The notes beneath the pieces were generated by a model, which was not told the origin of the DNA, searched no databases, and saw only the letters and a list, made by a program, of their open reading frames with translations. Below, piece after piece: positions 28,498 through 37,078 of a DNA stretch of 64,000 nucleotides. The DNA is taken from assembly GCF_000820305.1 (NCBI RefSeq), contig NZ_CDBH01000015.1, forward strand, positions 62,001 to 126,000. The letters are read 5' to 3'. Positions within the stretch are counted from its first letter, which is position 1; the number at the start of each line of letters is the position of its first letter. The position numbers were made by a program, and so were the translations under genes. The DNA is from Aeromonas dhakensis (GTDB lineage Bacteria > Pseudomonadota > Gammaproteobacteria > Enterobacterales > Aeromonadaceae).

Positions 28498-28620
28498 ACA
28501 ACCTCCAGCAAATAGTGAGCGGGCCCCGGATGCCAATTCGAGTCAAATTTTGAGCGCTTATTTTATAAGCATGTTACTTGCGGATCTCCCCATAATTTCG
28601 ATAGAAAATGCGATCACGTA

Positions 28621-28640
28621 GCGGATACATCCGCTTTTTT
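28621..28640 (+). terminator. Terminator-like hairpin in the divergent region
   Basis: GCGGA, loop TACA, TCCGC and six T residues read on the plus strand. No upstream plus-strand gene needs it, so it may block transcription running antisense out of the adhesin gene, or be fortuitous. Confidence 0.4.
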
Positions 28641-29014
28641 GCACGTAAAACGTTTCAATACCGAAACAAGATCCCAATTGAAGACCGCCAGGCAGGATCT
28701 GCCTCTCTCCTGCCGGATCCAGTATGGCAAAGGCTGACGCATCTTCCCCCACTCCCCCTGATTGAATCGGACTGCCAACGGGAACCTTGATGCCCTCTTC
28801 CGCGCCGCTCATACAGCATATTTATTCACATGGATTTTATTATCCCCAAATAGATAGAAAACCGGCCGCATTGCGGACGTCTCCTTGCCTGACGCGGGCT
28901 GGCGGGCAACTGAGCCCACTGTCGCCAGACAGCAGCGTTAACAATGGTGCAATAAGTTGAGTTTCCTCATAATTTAACCGGGATCTCATTTCCGCTTGTT
29001 GCCTGCTCCGACAA

Positions 29015-29028
29015 TTGATCTAGCGCAA
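29015..29028. promoter_or_regulatory. FNR-like site upstream of nrfA
   Basis: TTGAT-CTAG-CGCAA matches the FNR consensus TTGAT-N4-ATCAA at 8 of 10 positions. It lies about 190 bp before nrfA. FNR activation of nrf operons is established in E. coli; the site itself is a guess from the match. Confidence 0.4.
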
Positions 29029-29217
29029 TCCCGCCCCCGATAAATCATCATTCGTTTTACCCATTTGGTAATATCCAGCTCGAGCAATCGCATAAATACA
29101 TGGGTTTTATTCACCAATAACAATTAATCGGCCTGCCTGCTCCTGCCTTGCGCGGGGGCTGATGCCCAGCTCCAGGATGGAACGGTCAGGCTTGGCAATG
29201 AGATCGATTTGGGAGTG

Positions 29218-30663
29218 ATGATCGTGAGTTCACACAACAGACAGACCAGGCTGGGCCTCGCCGCCCTGCTGCTTACCACCGTCCTTGGCACCAGCGGCTG
29301 GGCACAGGCGGCCGATGAGGCGCAAATCAAGGGCAAGATAGAGGCGCGCAGCGAGCTGTTCGCCAAGGATCACGCCGATCAGTTCAGCAGCTGGAAGGCC
29401 ACCGGCGAGAGCCGCGAGCGCACCGATGCCCTGGCCGAGGACCCCAACATGGTGGTGCTCTGGGCCGGCTACGCCTTTGCCAAGGATTACAACAAGCCGC
29501 GCGGTCATTTCTATGCCCTGACCGACGTGCGGGAGACCCTGCGCACCGGCGCCCCCAAGAGCGCCGAAGACGGTCCGCTGCCCATGGCCTGCTGGAGCTG
29601 CAAAGGCCCGGACGTGGCCCGCGTCATCGATGAAAAGGGTGAGGATGGCTACTTCAAGGGGATGTGGGCAAAAGGCGGACCCGAGATCGTCAACACCATC
29701 GGCTGCGCCGACTGCCACGACACCGCCTCGAAAGAGTTCAAGGAGGGCAAACCCGCCCTGCACCTCTCCCGTCCCTATGCCGACCGGGCCATGACCGCCA
29801 TTGGCAAGCCGTTCAAGGAGCAAGGGCGCTTCGATCAGCAGTCCCAGGTGTGCGGCCAGTGCCACGTGGAGTACTACTTCAGCGGCCCCACCAAGGCGGT
29901 GAAATTCCCCTGGGACAAGGGCACCACGGTGGAGCAGATGGAGCAGTACTACGACGAAATAGGCTTCGCCGACTGGACCCACGCTCTCTCCAAGACCCCC
30001 ATGCTCAAAGCCCAGCACCCCGAGTACGAGACTTGGCGCGCCGGCATTCACGGCCAGAACAACGTCGCCTGCGTCGACTGCCACATGCCCAAGGTGCAGA
30101 ACGAACAGGGCAAGGTCTACACGGATCACAAGGTGGGCAACCCCTTCGATCGCTTCGACCAGACCTGCCGCAACTGCCACACCCAGAGCAAGGAGATGCT
30201 GCAAGGGGTGGTCAAGCAGCGCAAGGATGCCATTCACGATCTCAAGATCAGAGTCGAAAAGCAGCTGGTGCACGCCCACTTTGAAGCCAAGGCCGCCTGG
30301 GATGCCGGCGCCACCGAGGCCGAGATGAAGGACATTCTGCAGGACATCCGTCACGCCCAATGGCGCTGGGACTTCTCCATCGCCTCCCACGGGGTGCAGA
30401 TGCACGCCCCGGAAGTCGCGCTGCGCATGCTGGGGACCTCCCTGGACAAGGCCGCCGATGCCCGCACCAAGCTGGCACGCCTGCTGGCCGCCAAGGGGCT
30501 CAGCCAGGAGATCGCCATTCCTGACATCTCCAGCAAGGAGAAGGCCCAGGCCGCTCTTGGCATGGACATGAAGCAGATGAACAGCGACAAGGCCCAGTTC
30601 CTCAAGACCACAGTCCCCGCCTGGGATGCCGAGGCCAAAGCGGCCGGACGGCTCGCACAATGA
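29218..30663 (+). CDS. nrfA: Ammonia-forming cytochrome c nitrite reductase NrfA (cytochrome c552)
   Basis: Periplasmic pentahaem enzyme that reduces nitrite to ammonium in six electrons. It is 481 residues from this start. The signal peptide is [20 protein letters not shown]. The catalytic haem has the rare CWSCK motif (Lys ligand), followed by four CXXCH sites: CADCH, CGQCH, CVDCH and CRNCH. Residues of the active site and calcium site ([35 protein letters not shown]) are present. The start is ambiguous among TTG 29209, ATG 29218 and GTG 29224; GGGAG lies only 2 nt from the ATG but about 8 nt from the GTG. It is first of nrfABCD, and an FNR-like site lies upstream. Confidence 0.96.
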   Translation: MIVSSHNRQTRLGLAALLLTTVLGTSGWAQAADEAQIKGKIEARSELFAKDHADQFSSWKATGESRERTDALAEDPNMVVLWAGYAFAKDYNKPRGHFYALTDVRETLRTGAPKSAEDGPLPMACWSCKGPDVARVIDEKGEDGYFKGMWAKGGPEIVNTIGCADCHDTASKEFKEGKPALHLSRPYADRAMTAIGKPFKEQGRFDQQSQVCGQCHVEYYFSGPTKAVKFPWDKGTTVEQMEQYYDEIGFADWTHALSKTPMLKAQHPEYETWRAGIHGQNNVACVDCHMPKVQNEQGKVYTDHKVGNPFDRFDQTCRNCHTQSKEMLQGVVKQRKDAIHDLKIRVEKQLVHAHFEAKAAWDAGATEAEMKDILQDIRHAQWRWDFSIASHGVQMHAPEVALRMLGTSLDKAADARTKLARLLAAKGLSQEIAIPDISSKEKAQAALGMDMKQMNSDKAQFLKTTVPAWDAEAKAAGRLAQ

Positions 30664-30714
30664 CGAGGCAGGCGGGCCCGCAGTGTCGGGCCCGCCGCCG
30701 GATGGAGGCTTCCT

Positions 30715-31308
30715 ATGGGTGATTTAACGATGGATTTCTTACGACTGATGCTGATGGCAGCCATGCTGCTGACCAGCCTGCAGGGCCAGGCCGCCGATGC
30801 GGCAACCGCCCCGGCACCGACTACACATGAAGTGGAATTTCTGCGCAGTGCCGACAAGGCCTGCACCGACTGCCACAAGGAGCAGGCATACGGTATGCAC
30901 GGCAAGCATGGCCAGGCGACCAACCCCAACAACCTGGCGCCGGTCACCTGCACCAACTGCCATGGTCAGCCCTCCCCCAAACACCGGGAAGGGGTCAAGG
31001 ACGTGATGCGCTTTAGCGACAGCTTCCACAACAAACAGAGTACCGAGCGCTACCCCATCGCCGAGCAGAACGGGGTTTGCATGAGCTGTCACGAGCCCAA
31101 AGTGCTGCGCGAAGCGCTCTGGGCCCACGACGTGCACGCCACCAAGCTCACCTGCACCAGCTGCCACCAGCTGCACCCGGCCAAGGAGCCCATGGTGGCG
31201 ATTCCGGAAAAGTCCCGCATCAAGCTCTGCGTCGACTGCCACAGCAAGCAGCATGAGGCCGTCAAGGCGGCCAAGGCGAACACCACCTCGGGCAAGGAGG
31301 CACAATGA
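30715..31308 (+). CDS. nrfB: Pentahaem c-type cytochrome NrfB
   Basis: Periplasmic electron carrier that passes electrons from the quinol dehydrogenase NrfCD to NrfA. It is 197 residues with a signal peptide ending GQAADA and exactly five CXXCH motifs: CTDCH, CTNCH, CMSCH, CTSCH and CVDCH. ATG 30715 follows GGAGG at about 7 nt; an in-frame ATG at 30730 is less well placed. The stop overlaps nrfC (ATGA). Confidence 0.94.
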   Translation: MGDLTMDFLRLMLMAAMLLTSLQGQAADAATAPAPTTHEVEFLRSADKACTDCHKEQAYGMHGKHGQATNPNNLAPVTCTNCHGQPSPKHREGVKDVMRFSDSFHNKQSTERYPIAEQNGVCMSCHEPKVLREALWAHDVHATKLTCTSCHQLHPAKEPMVAIPEKSRIKLCVDCHSKQHEAVKAAKANTTSGKEAQ

Positions 31309-31979
31309 GCTGCTCTCGCCGTCACTTCATGGCGGGGATGAGCGCGGGGGCCCTCATCATGATGACGGGGGCTGCTCGTGCCACCACCCTCGCCCACAGC
31401 CAGACCATCGACGGGGTACGCTACGGCATGCTCCACGACGAGACGGCCTGCATCGGCTGCACCGCCTGCATGGACGCCTGCCGGGAGGTAAACCAGGTGC
31501 CACAGGGGGTCTCGCGCCTCGAGATCATCCGCTCCGGCCCTATCGGTGAATTTCCCGATGCCGAGTACCACTTCTTTCGCAAGTCCTGCCAGCACTGCGA
31601 CAACGCCCCCTGCGTGCACGTCTGCCCGACCGGTGCCTCCCATATCCGCAAGGAGGATGGCATCGTCGACGTCAACCCGGATCTCTGCGTTGGCTGCATG
31701 TACTGTCTGGCCGCCTGCCCCTATCAGGTGCGCTTTATCAACCCTGTGACCAAGGTTGCCGACAAGTGCGACTTTTGCCGCAAGACCAACCTGGCGGCGG
31801 GCAAGGAGCCGGCCTGCGTGGAGTCCTGCCCCACCAAGGCGCTGGTGTTCGGCAATCTGGATGACCCGGACAGCCCCATCGCCAAACGGCTGGTGAAGGA
31901 GACCACCTATCGCTACAAGCAGGCACTCGGCACTTCGCCCAAGATGTACCGCGTGCCCAAAGGGGAGATAAAGTCATGA
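31305..31979 (+). CDS. nrfC: Nitrite reductase quinol-oxidising iron-sulfur subunit NrfC
   Basis: Periplasmic ferredoxin-like subunit, 224 residues, exported by Tat: the N-terminus SCSRRHFMAGMSAGALIM has the twin Arg. It carries four 4Fe-4S clusters, with Cys motifs CIGCTACMDAC, CQHCDNAPCVHVC, CVGCMYCLAAC and CDFC with a later CVESCP. Together with NrfD it oxidises menaquinol and feeds NrfB. It overlaps nrfB by 4 bp. Its TGA also overlaps an ATG at 31976 that opens a decayed copy of the nrfD start. Confidence 0.95.
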   Translation: MSCSRRHFMAGMSAGALIMMTGAARATTLAHSQTIDGVRYGMLHDETACIGCTACMDACREVNQVPQGVSRLEIIRSGPIGEFPDAEYHFFRKSCQHCDNAPCVHVCPTGASHIRKEDGIVDVNPDLCVGCMYCLAACPYQVRFINPVTKVADKCDFCRKTNLAAGKEPACVESCPTKALVFGNLDDPDSPIAKRLVKETTYRYKQALGTSPKMYRVPKGEIKS

Positions 31980-32080
31980 CCATGCAAGCGGCGTTTCACT
32001 TCCCCTCGTTGGTGTGGGGATTTGCCCCATCGCCATCTACCACGGCAATAGCCAATGGAGGGAATGACCATGTGGCATGA
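31976..32080 (+). pseudogene. Decayed duplicate of the nrfD 5' end at the nrfC/nrfD junction
   Basis: A 34-codon frame starts at an ATG overlapping the nrfC stop (ATGA). Its residues MTM..AFHFPSLVW repeat the start of nrfD (MTMWHDAFHFPSLVWDW), and the DNA just after it (CCCATCGCCATCTAC) still spells PIAIY in another frame, matching nrfD PIAIY. So a roughly 75-bp duplicate has picked up a small indel and now ends just inside the true nrfD. The short frame may still be translated and deliver ribosomes to nrfD; that is inference. Confidence 0.65.
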
Positions 32081-33023
32081 CGCATTTCACTTCCCTTCCC
32101 TCGTGTGGGACTGGCCGATCGCGATCTATCTCTTTCTGCTCGGCATCTCCGCCGGGGCCACCACCCTCTCGGTGCTGCTGCGCCGCAAGGGGGCCGGCAG
32201 CGAGAGCGGCATCATCAAGGCGACCGCCATTCTGGCGCCGGTGAGCGTGGTGCTGGGGTTACTGATCCTCATCTTCCATCTGGCCCGCCCCTGGACCTTC
32301 TGGAAGCTGATGTTCCACTACCAGTTCGACTCCGTGATGTCGATGGGGGTCATGCTGTTCCAGGTCTACATGGCTGTGCTGTTCGCCTGGCTGGCGGTGG
32401 TGTTTCGGACCGAGATCGAGACCTTGCGCAGGCACCTGCTGCAAGAGAAGTTCGCCTTTGTGGATGGCCTCATTGGCTGGCTCGCCCGCATCGAGCGGCT
32501 GCTGGCGCCGCTCTTGCTGCTGCTTGCCGTGCTCTTGGGGGCCTACACCGGCTTTCTGCTGTCGGCGCTCAAGACCTATCCGCTGTTGAACAACCCGGTA
32601 CTGCCGGTGCTGTTCCTCATCTCCGGCGTCAGCTCCGGCATCGCCTCCACCATCTTGCTGGCGGTCACCCTGTTCAAGGAGAACCATCACAGCCAGGGGG
32701 TGAGCTTCGTCCACCGCTTCGAGCGGCCGGTGCTGGCGGTGGAGGTGTTGCTGCTGGTCTGCTTCTTTACCGGCCTCTACTTCGGTGGCGGCCAGAAGGA
32801 GGCAGCCATGTGGGCCGCCATCGGCAGCGGCTTCTGGGCTCAGGTGTTCTGGCTCGGGGTGGTGGGCATCGGCATGCTGCTGCCCCAGTTGCTGGCCCTG
32901 CTGGCCCCCGCACCGCTGCGGGCCAAAAACGGCTATCTGGTGCTGGTCTGCAGCCTGACCCTGGTGGGGATCCTGCTGCTGCGCTACTTCGTGCTATACG
33001 CCGGCCAGATGACGGTAATTTAA
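32070..33023 (+). CDS. nrfD: Nitrite reductase quinol dehydrogenase membrane subunit NrfD
   Basis: Polytopic inner-membrane subunit of the NrfCD menaquinol dehydrogenase, 317 residues with about eight helices. FPSLVWDWPIAIYLFLLGISAGAT at the N-terminus and LVLVCSLTLVGILLLRYFVLYAGQ at the C-terminus are typical of the NrfD/PsrC family. Candidate starts are ATG 32055, 32064 and 32070; GGAGGG at 32058-32063 is correctly spaced only for 32070. Separated from nrfC by the decayed duplicate, unlike the usual overlapping arrangement. Confidence 0.92.
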   Translation: MWHDAFHFPSLVWDWPIAIYLFLLGISAGATTLSVLLRRKGAGSESGIIKATAILAPVSVVLGLLILIFHLARPWTFWKLMFHYQFDSVMSMGVMLFQVYMAVLFAWLAVVFRTEIETLRRHLLQEKFAFVDGLIGWLARIERLLAPLLLLLAVLLGAYTGFLLSALKTYPLLNNPVLPVLFLISGVSSGIASTILLAVTLFKENHHSQGVSFVHRFERPVLAVEVLLLVCFFTGLYFGGGQKEAAMWAAIGSGFWAQVFWLGVVGIGMLLPQLLALLAPAPLRAKNGYLVLVCSLTLVGILLLRYFVLYAGQMTVI

Positions 33024-33030
33024 AGGCATG

Positions 33031-33070
33031 ATCACCAGCGCCAGCCGCCCTCCGGTGACTGGCGCTGATT
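33031..33070 (+). terminator. Possible terminator after nrfD
   Basis: AGCGCCAG (33037-33044) pairs with CTGGCGCT (33059-33066), followed by GATTTGTTG. The tail is weak, so read-through into nrfE is possible. A 9-bp inverted repeat (ATGCCACAC at 33098 and GTGTGGCAT at 33152) follows before nrfE. Confidence 0.4.
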
Positions 33071-33196
33071 TGTTGCTGGCCCAATGAATTTCTGGTGATG
33101 CCACACCCGTTGCTTGGCAATGTTTTTCCCCAAAGGAAGACGACGCGGCGTGTGTGGCATGACATGAATGACATCAAAGATTGAAACGGAGGTTGT

Positions 33197-35158
33197 GTGC
33201 TGGCAGAGCTCGGCTATCTCTCACTGTTGCTGGCGACCGGACTCGCCCTGCTGCAAGGGCTGCTGCCCTGGCTGGGATTGCGGCTCGCCTCACGCCCGCT
33301 GCTCGGCTGCGCAACACCGCTGGCCCTCCTGGTCGCGCTCCTGCTCGGGGCCGCCCTGCTGCTGCTCGCCAGCTGTTTTGGCCAGGATGACTTCACCCTG
33401 GTCTATGTGGCCCAGCACGCCAACAGCGCCCTGCCCCTTGGCTTCAAGCTGGCGGCCGTGTGGGGCGGCCACGAGGGCTCCATGCTGTTCTTTGTCTTTG
33501 CCCTGGGGCTGTGGGGCGCGCTGGTAGCCCTTTGCTCCAAGCGGGTCGATCCGCTGATCCGCACCCGGGTATTGGCCATCATGGGGCTGATCGTCGGGCT
33601 GTTCGGCCTCTATACCCTGATCTTCTCCAGCCCGTTTGACCGCCAGTTCCCGGGGCCGCTGGAGGGGCGCGATCTCAACCCCATGCTGCAGGATATCGGC
33701 CTCATCATCCACCCGCCCCTGCTCTATCTCGGCTATGTCGGCTTTGCGGTCAACTTCGCCTTCGCCATGGCGGCGCTGCACTCGGGCCGGCTCGATGGCG
33801 CCGTGGCCCACTGGAGCCGCCCCTGGACGCTCGGCTCCTGGGTCTTTCTCACCGCCGGTATCGTGCTGGGTTCCTGGTGGGCCTACTACGAACTCGGCTG
33901 GGGTGGCTGGTGGTTCTGGGATCCGGTGGAAAATGCCTCCCTCTTGCCCTGGCTGCTCGGCACCGCCCTGCTGCACGCCCTGGTGGTGTGCGAGAAGCGC
34001 GGCGCATACGGTCACGCCGTGCTGCTGCTCTCCATCTTTACCTTTTCGCTGAGCCTGCTCGGCACCTTCGTGGTGCGCTCCGGGGTGCTCACCTCGGTGC
34101 ACGCCTTTGCGGTGGACCCCAGCCGCGGCCTCACCCTCTTGTTGCTGCTCGGCTTGCTATTGACCTGCGCCCTCACCCTGTTTGCCCTGCGGGCGGACAT
34201 TCGCGCCCCCTATGCCCACTTTGGCTTGCGGTCAAAAGAGGGGCTGCTCGGCGCCGCCATCATGCTGCTTTGCGTGGCCTGCGCCAGCGTGCTGCTCGGC
34301 ACCTTCTACCCCATGGTGTTCCAGTCGCTCCATCTGGGCTCGCTCTCGGTGGGCGCCCCCTACTTCAATACCATCTTCGTACCGCTGGCCCTCTGCCTGA
34401 TGGCGCTGATGACCCAGCTGCCGCGCCTGCGCTGGCAGCATCTGGCAGCCCAGCGCCGCATCAAGGTGCTGCTCCCATGCCTGTTCGGCCTGCTGGGGGG
34501 CGCCTTGCTGAGCCTCGCCTATCCAGAGCCGCTGCGGGCAAGCTGGCTGGGGCTCGCGGCCAACGTGCTGAGCCTCTGGCTGATGGCCAGCCTGCTGCTC
34601 CCGCTCTTGCAACCGACGTCGCTGCGCGAGCTCACCCTCAATCGGTTCGGCAGCCTGCTGGCCCACCTCGGGGTGGCGGTGTGCGCCCTCGGCATTGCAC
34701 AGGTGAGTCACCACAGCCAGGAGGGGGGCGCCGTACTCGCCGCAGGCCAGCCCTATCGGCTCGGCGCCTTCGAGTTTCGCTATGAGGGGAGCGAGCCGAT
34801 CATCGGCCCCAACTACACCGCCGAGCGCATCACTCTCAGCGTGCATAAGAACGGTAAAGAGGTGGCCAGGCTCACCCCGGAGCGGCGCCACTACAGCGTG
34901 CGCACCATGAACATGAACGAGCCCGGCATCGCGTGGGGGCTGTTTGGCGACCTCTACGTGGTGCTTGGCGAGAAGATGGGGCCCGGCGCCTATGCCATGC
35001 GGCTGCACCATAAGCCGCTGGTGCGCTGGATCTGGCTCGGCGGCCTGTTGATGATGGCGGGCGGCGCCCTGCGTCTGCTCGCCCGCCGACCGCTGCTGGC
35101 TAGCCATCCTGCGCCAGCGACCGCCCCTTACCCTCGGCTTGAACAGGAGTCCTTATGA
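33197..35158 (+). CDS. nrfE: NrfE/CcmF-family cytochrome c haem lyase subunit
   Basis: Membrane haem-handling subunit needed to attach haem to NrfA. It has 653 residues with about 14 helices and the WWD motif (WAYYELGWGGWWFWDPVENASLLPWLLGTALLHAL) plus the HPPLLYLGYVGF and GTFVVRSGVLTSVHAFA blocks shared by CcmF and NrfE. It is about 100 residues longer than E. coli NrfE, having the CcmF-like C-terminal periplasmic domain (about 500-620). The start is GTG 33197 with GGAGG 4 nt upstream. It overlaps the next gene by 4 bp. In this cluster it probably works on the special CWSCK haem site of NrfA. Confidence 0.92.
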   Translation: MLAELGYLSLLLATGLALLQGLLPWLGLRLASRPLLGCATPLALLVALLLGAALLLLASCFGQDDFTLVYVAQHANSALPLGFKLAAVWGGHEGSMLFFVFALGLWGALVALCSKRVDPLIRTRVLAIMGLIVGLFGLYTLIFSSPFDRQFPGPLEGRDLNPMLQDIGLIIHPPLLYLGYVGFAVNFAFAMAALHSGRLDGAVAHWSRPWTLGSWVFLTAGIVLGSWWAYYELGWGGWWFWDPVENASLLPWLLGTALLHALVVCEKRGAYGHAVLLLSIFTFSLSLLGTFVVRSGVLTSVHAFAVDPSRGLTLLLLLGLLLTCALTLFALRADIRAPYAHFGLRSKEGLLGAAIMLLCVACASVLLGTFYPMVFQSLHLGSLSVGAPYFNTIFVPLALCLMALMTQLPRLRWQHLAAQRRIKVLLPCLFGLLGGALLSLAYPEPLRASWLGLAANVLSLWLMASLLLPLLQPTSLRELTLNRFGSLLAHLGVAVCALGIAQVSHHSQEGGAVLAAGQPYRLGAFEFRYEGSEPIIGPNYTAERITLSVHKNGKEVARLTPERRHYSVRTMNMNEPGIAWGLFGDLYVVLGEKMGPGAYAMRLHHKPLVRWIWLGGLLMMAGGALRLLARRPLLASHPAPATAPYPRLEQESL

Positions 35159-35754
35159 ACGCCCGTCTGCGCCTGTTCGTGCCGCTCGTGCTCACCCTGG
35201 TGCTCGGTGCTCTGCTCTGGCTCGGCCTTGGCAACAATCCCTACAGCCAGGATGAGGCCGTCGCCGGGCGTACCCTGCCCGCCTGGCAGAGTGACGATCT
35301 GTTTGGTGGCGCCCCCATCCACACTGCTGCGCTCAAGGGGGAGCCCTTCGTGCTCAACGTCTGGGCCAGCTGGTGCCCCAACTGCCGCACCGAGCATCCG
35401 CTGCTGGGTGAGCTGGCCAGCGCCGTGCCCCTCTACGGCCTCAACTACCGGGACAAGGGGAACGCCGCCCGCGCCTGGCTCACCGAGGCGGGCAACCCCT
35501 ATCGCGCCGTGCTGGCCGACCCCGACGGCCGACTCGCGCTGGAGCTCGGCGTCTACGGCACGCCGGAGACCTATCTCTTTGCCGGCGACGGCACCCTGCT
35601 GACCCGCCACACGGGTGAGCTCACCCGGGAAGTCTGGCAACGCCAGTTTGCCCCCCTGCTGGCAAAGGCCCGCAGCAACACCGCCAGCCAGCCCGAAGTG
35701 GAGAGAGAAGTGGAGATACAAGTGGAGAGAGAAGTGCAGGAGAGCAAGCAATGA
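35155..35754 (+). CDS. CcmG/DsbE-like thiol:disulfide reductase
   Basis: Membrane-anchored periplasmic thioredoxin-fold protein, 199 residues. One N-terminal helix (about 7-26) is followed by a thioredoxin domain with WASWCPNCRTEHP as active site and the cis-Pro region GVYGTPETYLF, as in CcmG/DsbE. These reduce apocytochrome Cys pairs before haem attachment. The tail is an odd charged repeat of Val and Glu (two EVEREV-type units) encoded by a 24-bp period. It overlaps nrfE and nrfF by 4 bp each, so it is translationally coupled inside the nrf maturation set. Confidence 0.9.
   Translation: MNARLRLFVPLVLTLVLGALLWLGLGNNPYSQDEAVAGRTLPAWQSDDLFGGAPIHTAALKGEPFVLNVWASWCPNCRTEHPLLGELASAVPLYGLNYRDKGNAARAWLTEAGNPYRAVLADPDGRLALELGVYGTPETYLFAGDGTLLTRHTGELTREVWQRQFAPLLAKARSNTASQPEVEREVEIQVEREVQESKQ
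35697..35736 (+). repeat. In-frame direct repeat in the DsbE-like gene tail
   Basis: AGTGGAGAGAGAAGTG occurs at 35697-35712 and again at 35721-35736, a 24-bp period (8 codons). It extends the charged C-terminal tail. Confidence 0.8.
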
Positions 35755-36941
35755 GCCGTCTCGGCCATACCCTTATCGCGCCACTCTTGCTGGCCTTGAG
35801 CCTCGGGGCCCTTGCCAGCGGGGTCGACACCTATCAGTTTCGCCACCCCGAGCGGCAGACCCGCGCTCAGGAGCTGGCCCGCGCCCTGCGCTGCCCCCAG
35901 TGTCAGAACCAGAACCTGGTAGAGTCCAACTCTCCCATCGCCCGGGATCTGCGGCTCGAGGTCTATCGCTGGGTGGACGAGGGACAGTCTGATGAGCAGG
36001 TGATCGCTCGCATGACGGAGCGCTTCGGCGATTTCGTGCGCTACGATCCCCCCTTCAAAGCCAGCACGGCGCTGCTGTGGGGCGGCCCCGCCCTCTTGCT
36101 GTTGCTGGCGCTCCATCGCCTGCGCAGGAGCCTGTATCGCCGGCAACCGGCGCGGGTGCCGCTTGTCGGCGACAAAGCCGAGGGGGCGCTCGCCCACGAC
36201 CCCAGGGCCGAGCTGAACCGGCTGATCATGGCCGAGCAGCAGGCGGGGCTTGCCCCCCACAGCCGCCTCTACCGGGAGCTGGAGCTGGCTCGCCTCGCCA
36301 ACGCCACCCCCACCGCCGAGCTGGCCCTGAGCAAGCGGCTGGCAAGAGATAGCACCGCTCGTCCGCAGCGTAGGCTGCGGTCATGGATACTGCTTGGGGC
36401 CCTGTTGCTGGCGCTGATGGCCGGCATTTATGCCGGCACCGGCCGCTATCAGGCGTGGCAGGCTTATCAGTCGCGCCCCGATCCGCTGGCGGGATTGAGC
36501 CCGCGGGATCTGCAGGACAAGGAGCTGGGCGCCCTGCACCAGCGCCTGCAAGCCAACCCTACCGATCTCGACGGCTGGGCGGCGCTCGGCCAGTTGTATC
36601 TCTATCGGGACGAGTACGCCAACGCCCTGCTCGCCTACCAGCGCCTCGCCCTGCTGGAGGGCGGCGCCAGCGCCGCGACTCAGGCCGCCCAGGCCACCGT
36701 GCTCTACTACCAGGCGGGCCAGCAGCTGACCCCGGAGGCGCAGCGCCTGCTGGGTAGTGCGCTCAAACAGGACAAGGGTGAGGTGAGTGCCCTGATGCTG
36801 CTCGCCTCCGATCACTTCCTGCACGGTCGCTACTCCCGGGCCATCGCCCTCTGGCAGCAGTTGCTGGACGAGGAGCGCCCCCGCATCAACCGGGCCGCGC
36901 TGATCGAGGCGATCCAGACCGCCCGTATGATGGGAGGCTGA
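35751..36941 (+). CDS. Fused NrfF-NrfG (CcmH/CcmI-like) cytochrome c maturation protein
   Basis: A 396-residue fusion. The N-terminal part (signal peptide, then about 25-125) is NrfF/CcmH-like, with the redox motif LRCPQCQNQNLVESNSPIARDLR and a membrane helix (about 107-122). The C-terminal part has another helix (about 208-228) and TPR repeats (about 245-390) like NrfG/CcmI, which hold the apocytochrome C-terminus. E. coli splits NrfF and NrfG, while its CcmH carries a similar fusion. It overlaps the DsbE-like gene by 4 bp and ends the cluster at an 11-bp hairpin. Confidence 0.9.
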   Translation: MSRLGHTLIAPLLLALSLGALASGVDTYQFRHPERQTRAQELARALRCPQCQNQNLVESNSPIARDLRLEVYRWVDEGQSDEQVIARMTERFGDFVRYDPPFKASTALLWGGPALLLLLALHRLRRSLYRRQPARVPLVGDKAEGALAHDPRAELNRLIMAEQQAGLAPHSRLYRELELARLANATPTAELALSKRLARDSTARPQRRLRSWILLGALLLALMAGIYAGTGRYQAWQAYQSRPDPLAGLSPRDLQDKELGALHQRLQANPTDLDGWAALGQLYLYRDEYANALLAYQRLALLEGGASAATQAAQATVLYYQAGQQLTPEAQRLLGSALKQDKGEVSALMLLASDHFLHGRYSRAIALWQQLLDEERPRINRAALIEAIQTARMMGG

Positions 36942-36948
36942 CCGCACG

Positions 36949-36979
36949 CGTGACAGGGGCTGAATGCCCCTGTCACGTT
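36949..36979 (+). terminator. Terminator at the end of the nrf cluster
   Basis: A perfect 11-bp stem, CGTGACAGGGG and CCCCTGTCACG, with a 7-nt loop. Only two T residues follow, so efficiency is uncertain. Confidence 0.6.
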
Positions 36980-37078
36980 GGGCCCGCAAAAACTCCGCCG
37001 GCAGGGAAATCACTTGCCAACCTCCCGTCGGCGGCCGAACAATAGGCGTCCATTGAACCTGTTATTGGAGCCTATCCC

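Larger units (their letters stand above)
28498..29217. promoter_or_regulatory. Divergent regulatory region between the adhesin gene and nrfA
   Basis: About 720 bp without a supported gene, visibly richer in A/T than its flanks. It must hold the promoters of the adhesin (minus) and nrf (plus). Seen inside: a hairpin with a T run at 28621-28640, GC-rich inverted repeats around GGCAG at 28700-28735, an FNR-like site at 29015 and a NarL/NarP-type heptamer (TACCCAT) near 29059. An 84-codon minus-strand frame (28812-28558) lacks a ribosome binding site and is not called. Confidence 0.6.

Noticed and set aside
28640..28800. Possible c-di-GMP riboswitch before the adhesin gene
   Set aside because: There are GGCAG hairpins and an AAAGGCTGACGC word, but the GEMM core (conserved loop and tetraloop receptor) could not be fitted on either strand.
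28558..28812. 84-codon frame upstream of the adhesin gene on the same strand
   Set aside because: No Shine-Dalgarno, no recognisable domain, unusual composition, and it lies in the A/T-rich regulatory interval. Kept out of the gene list.
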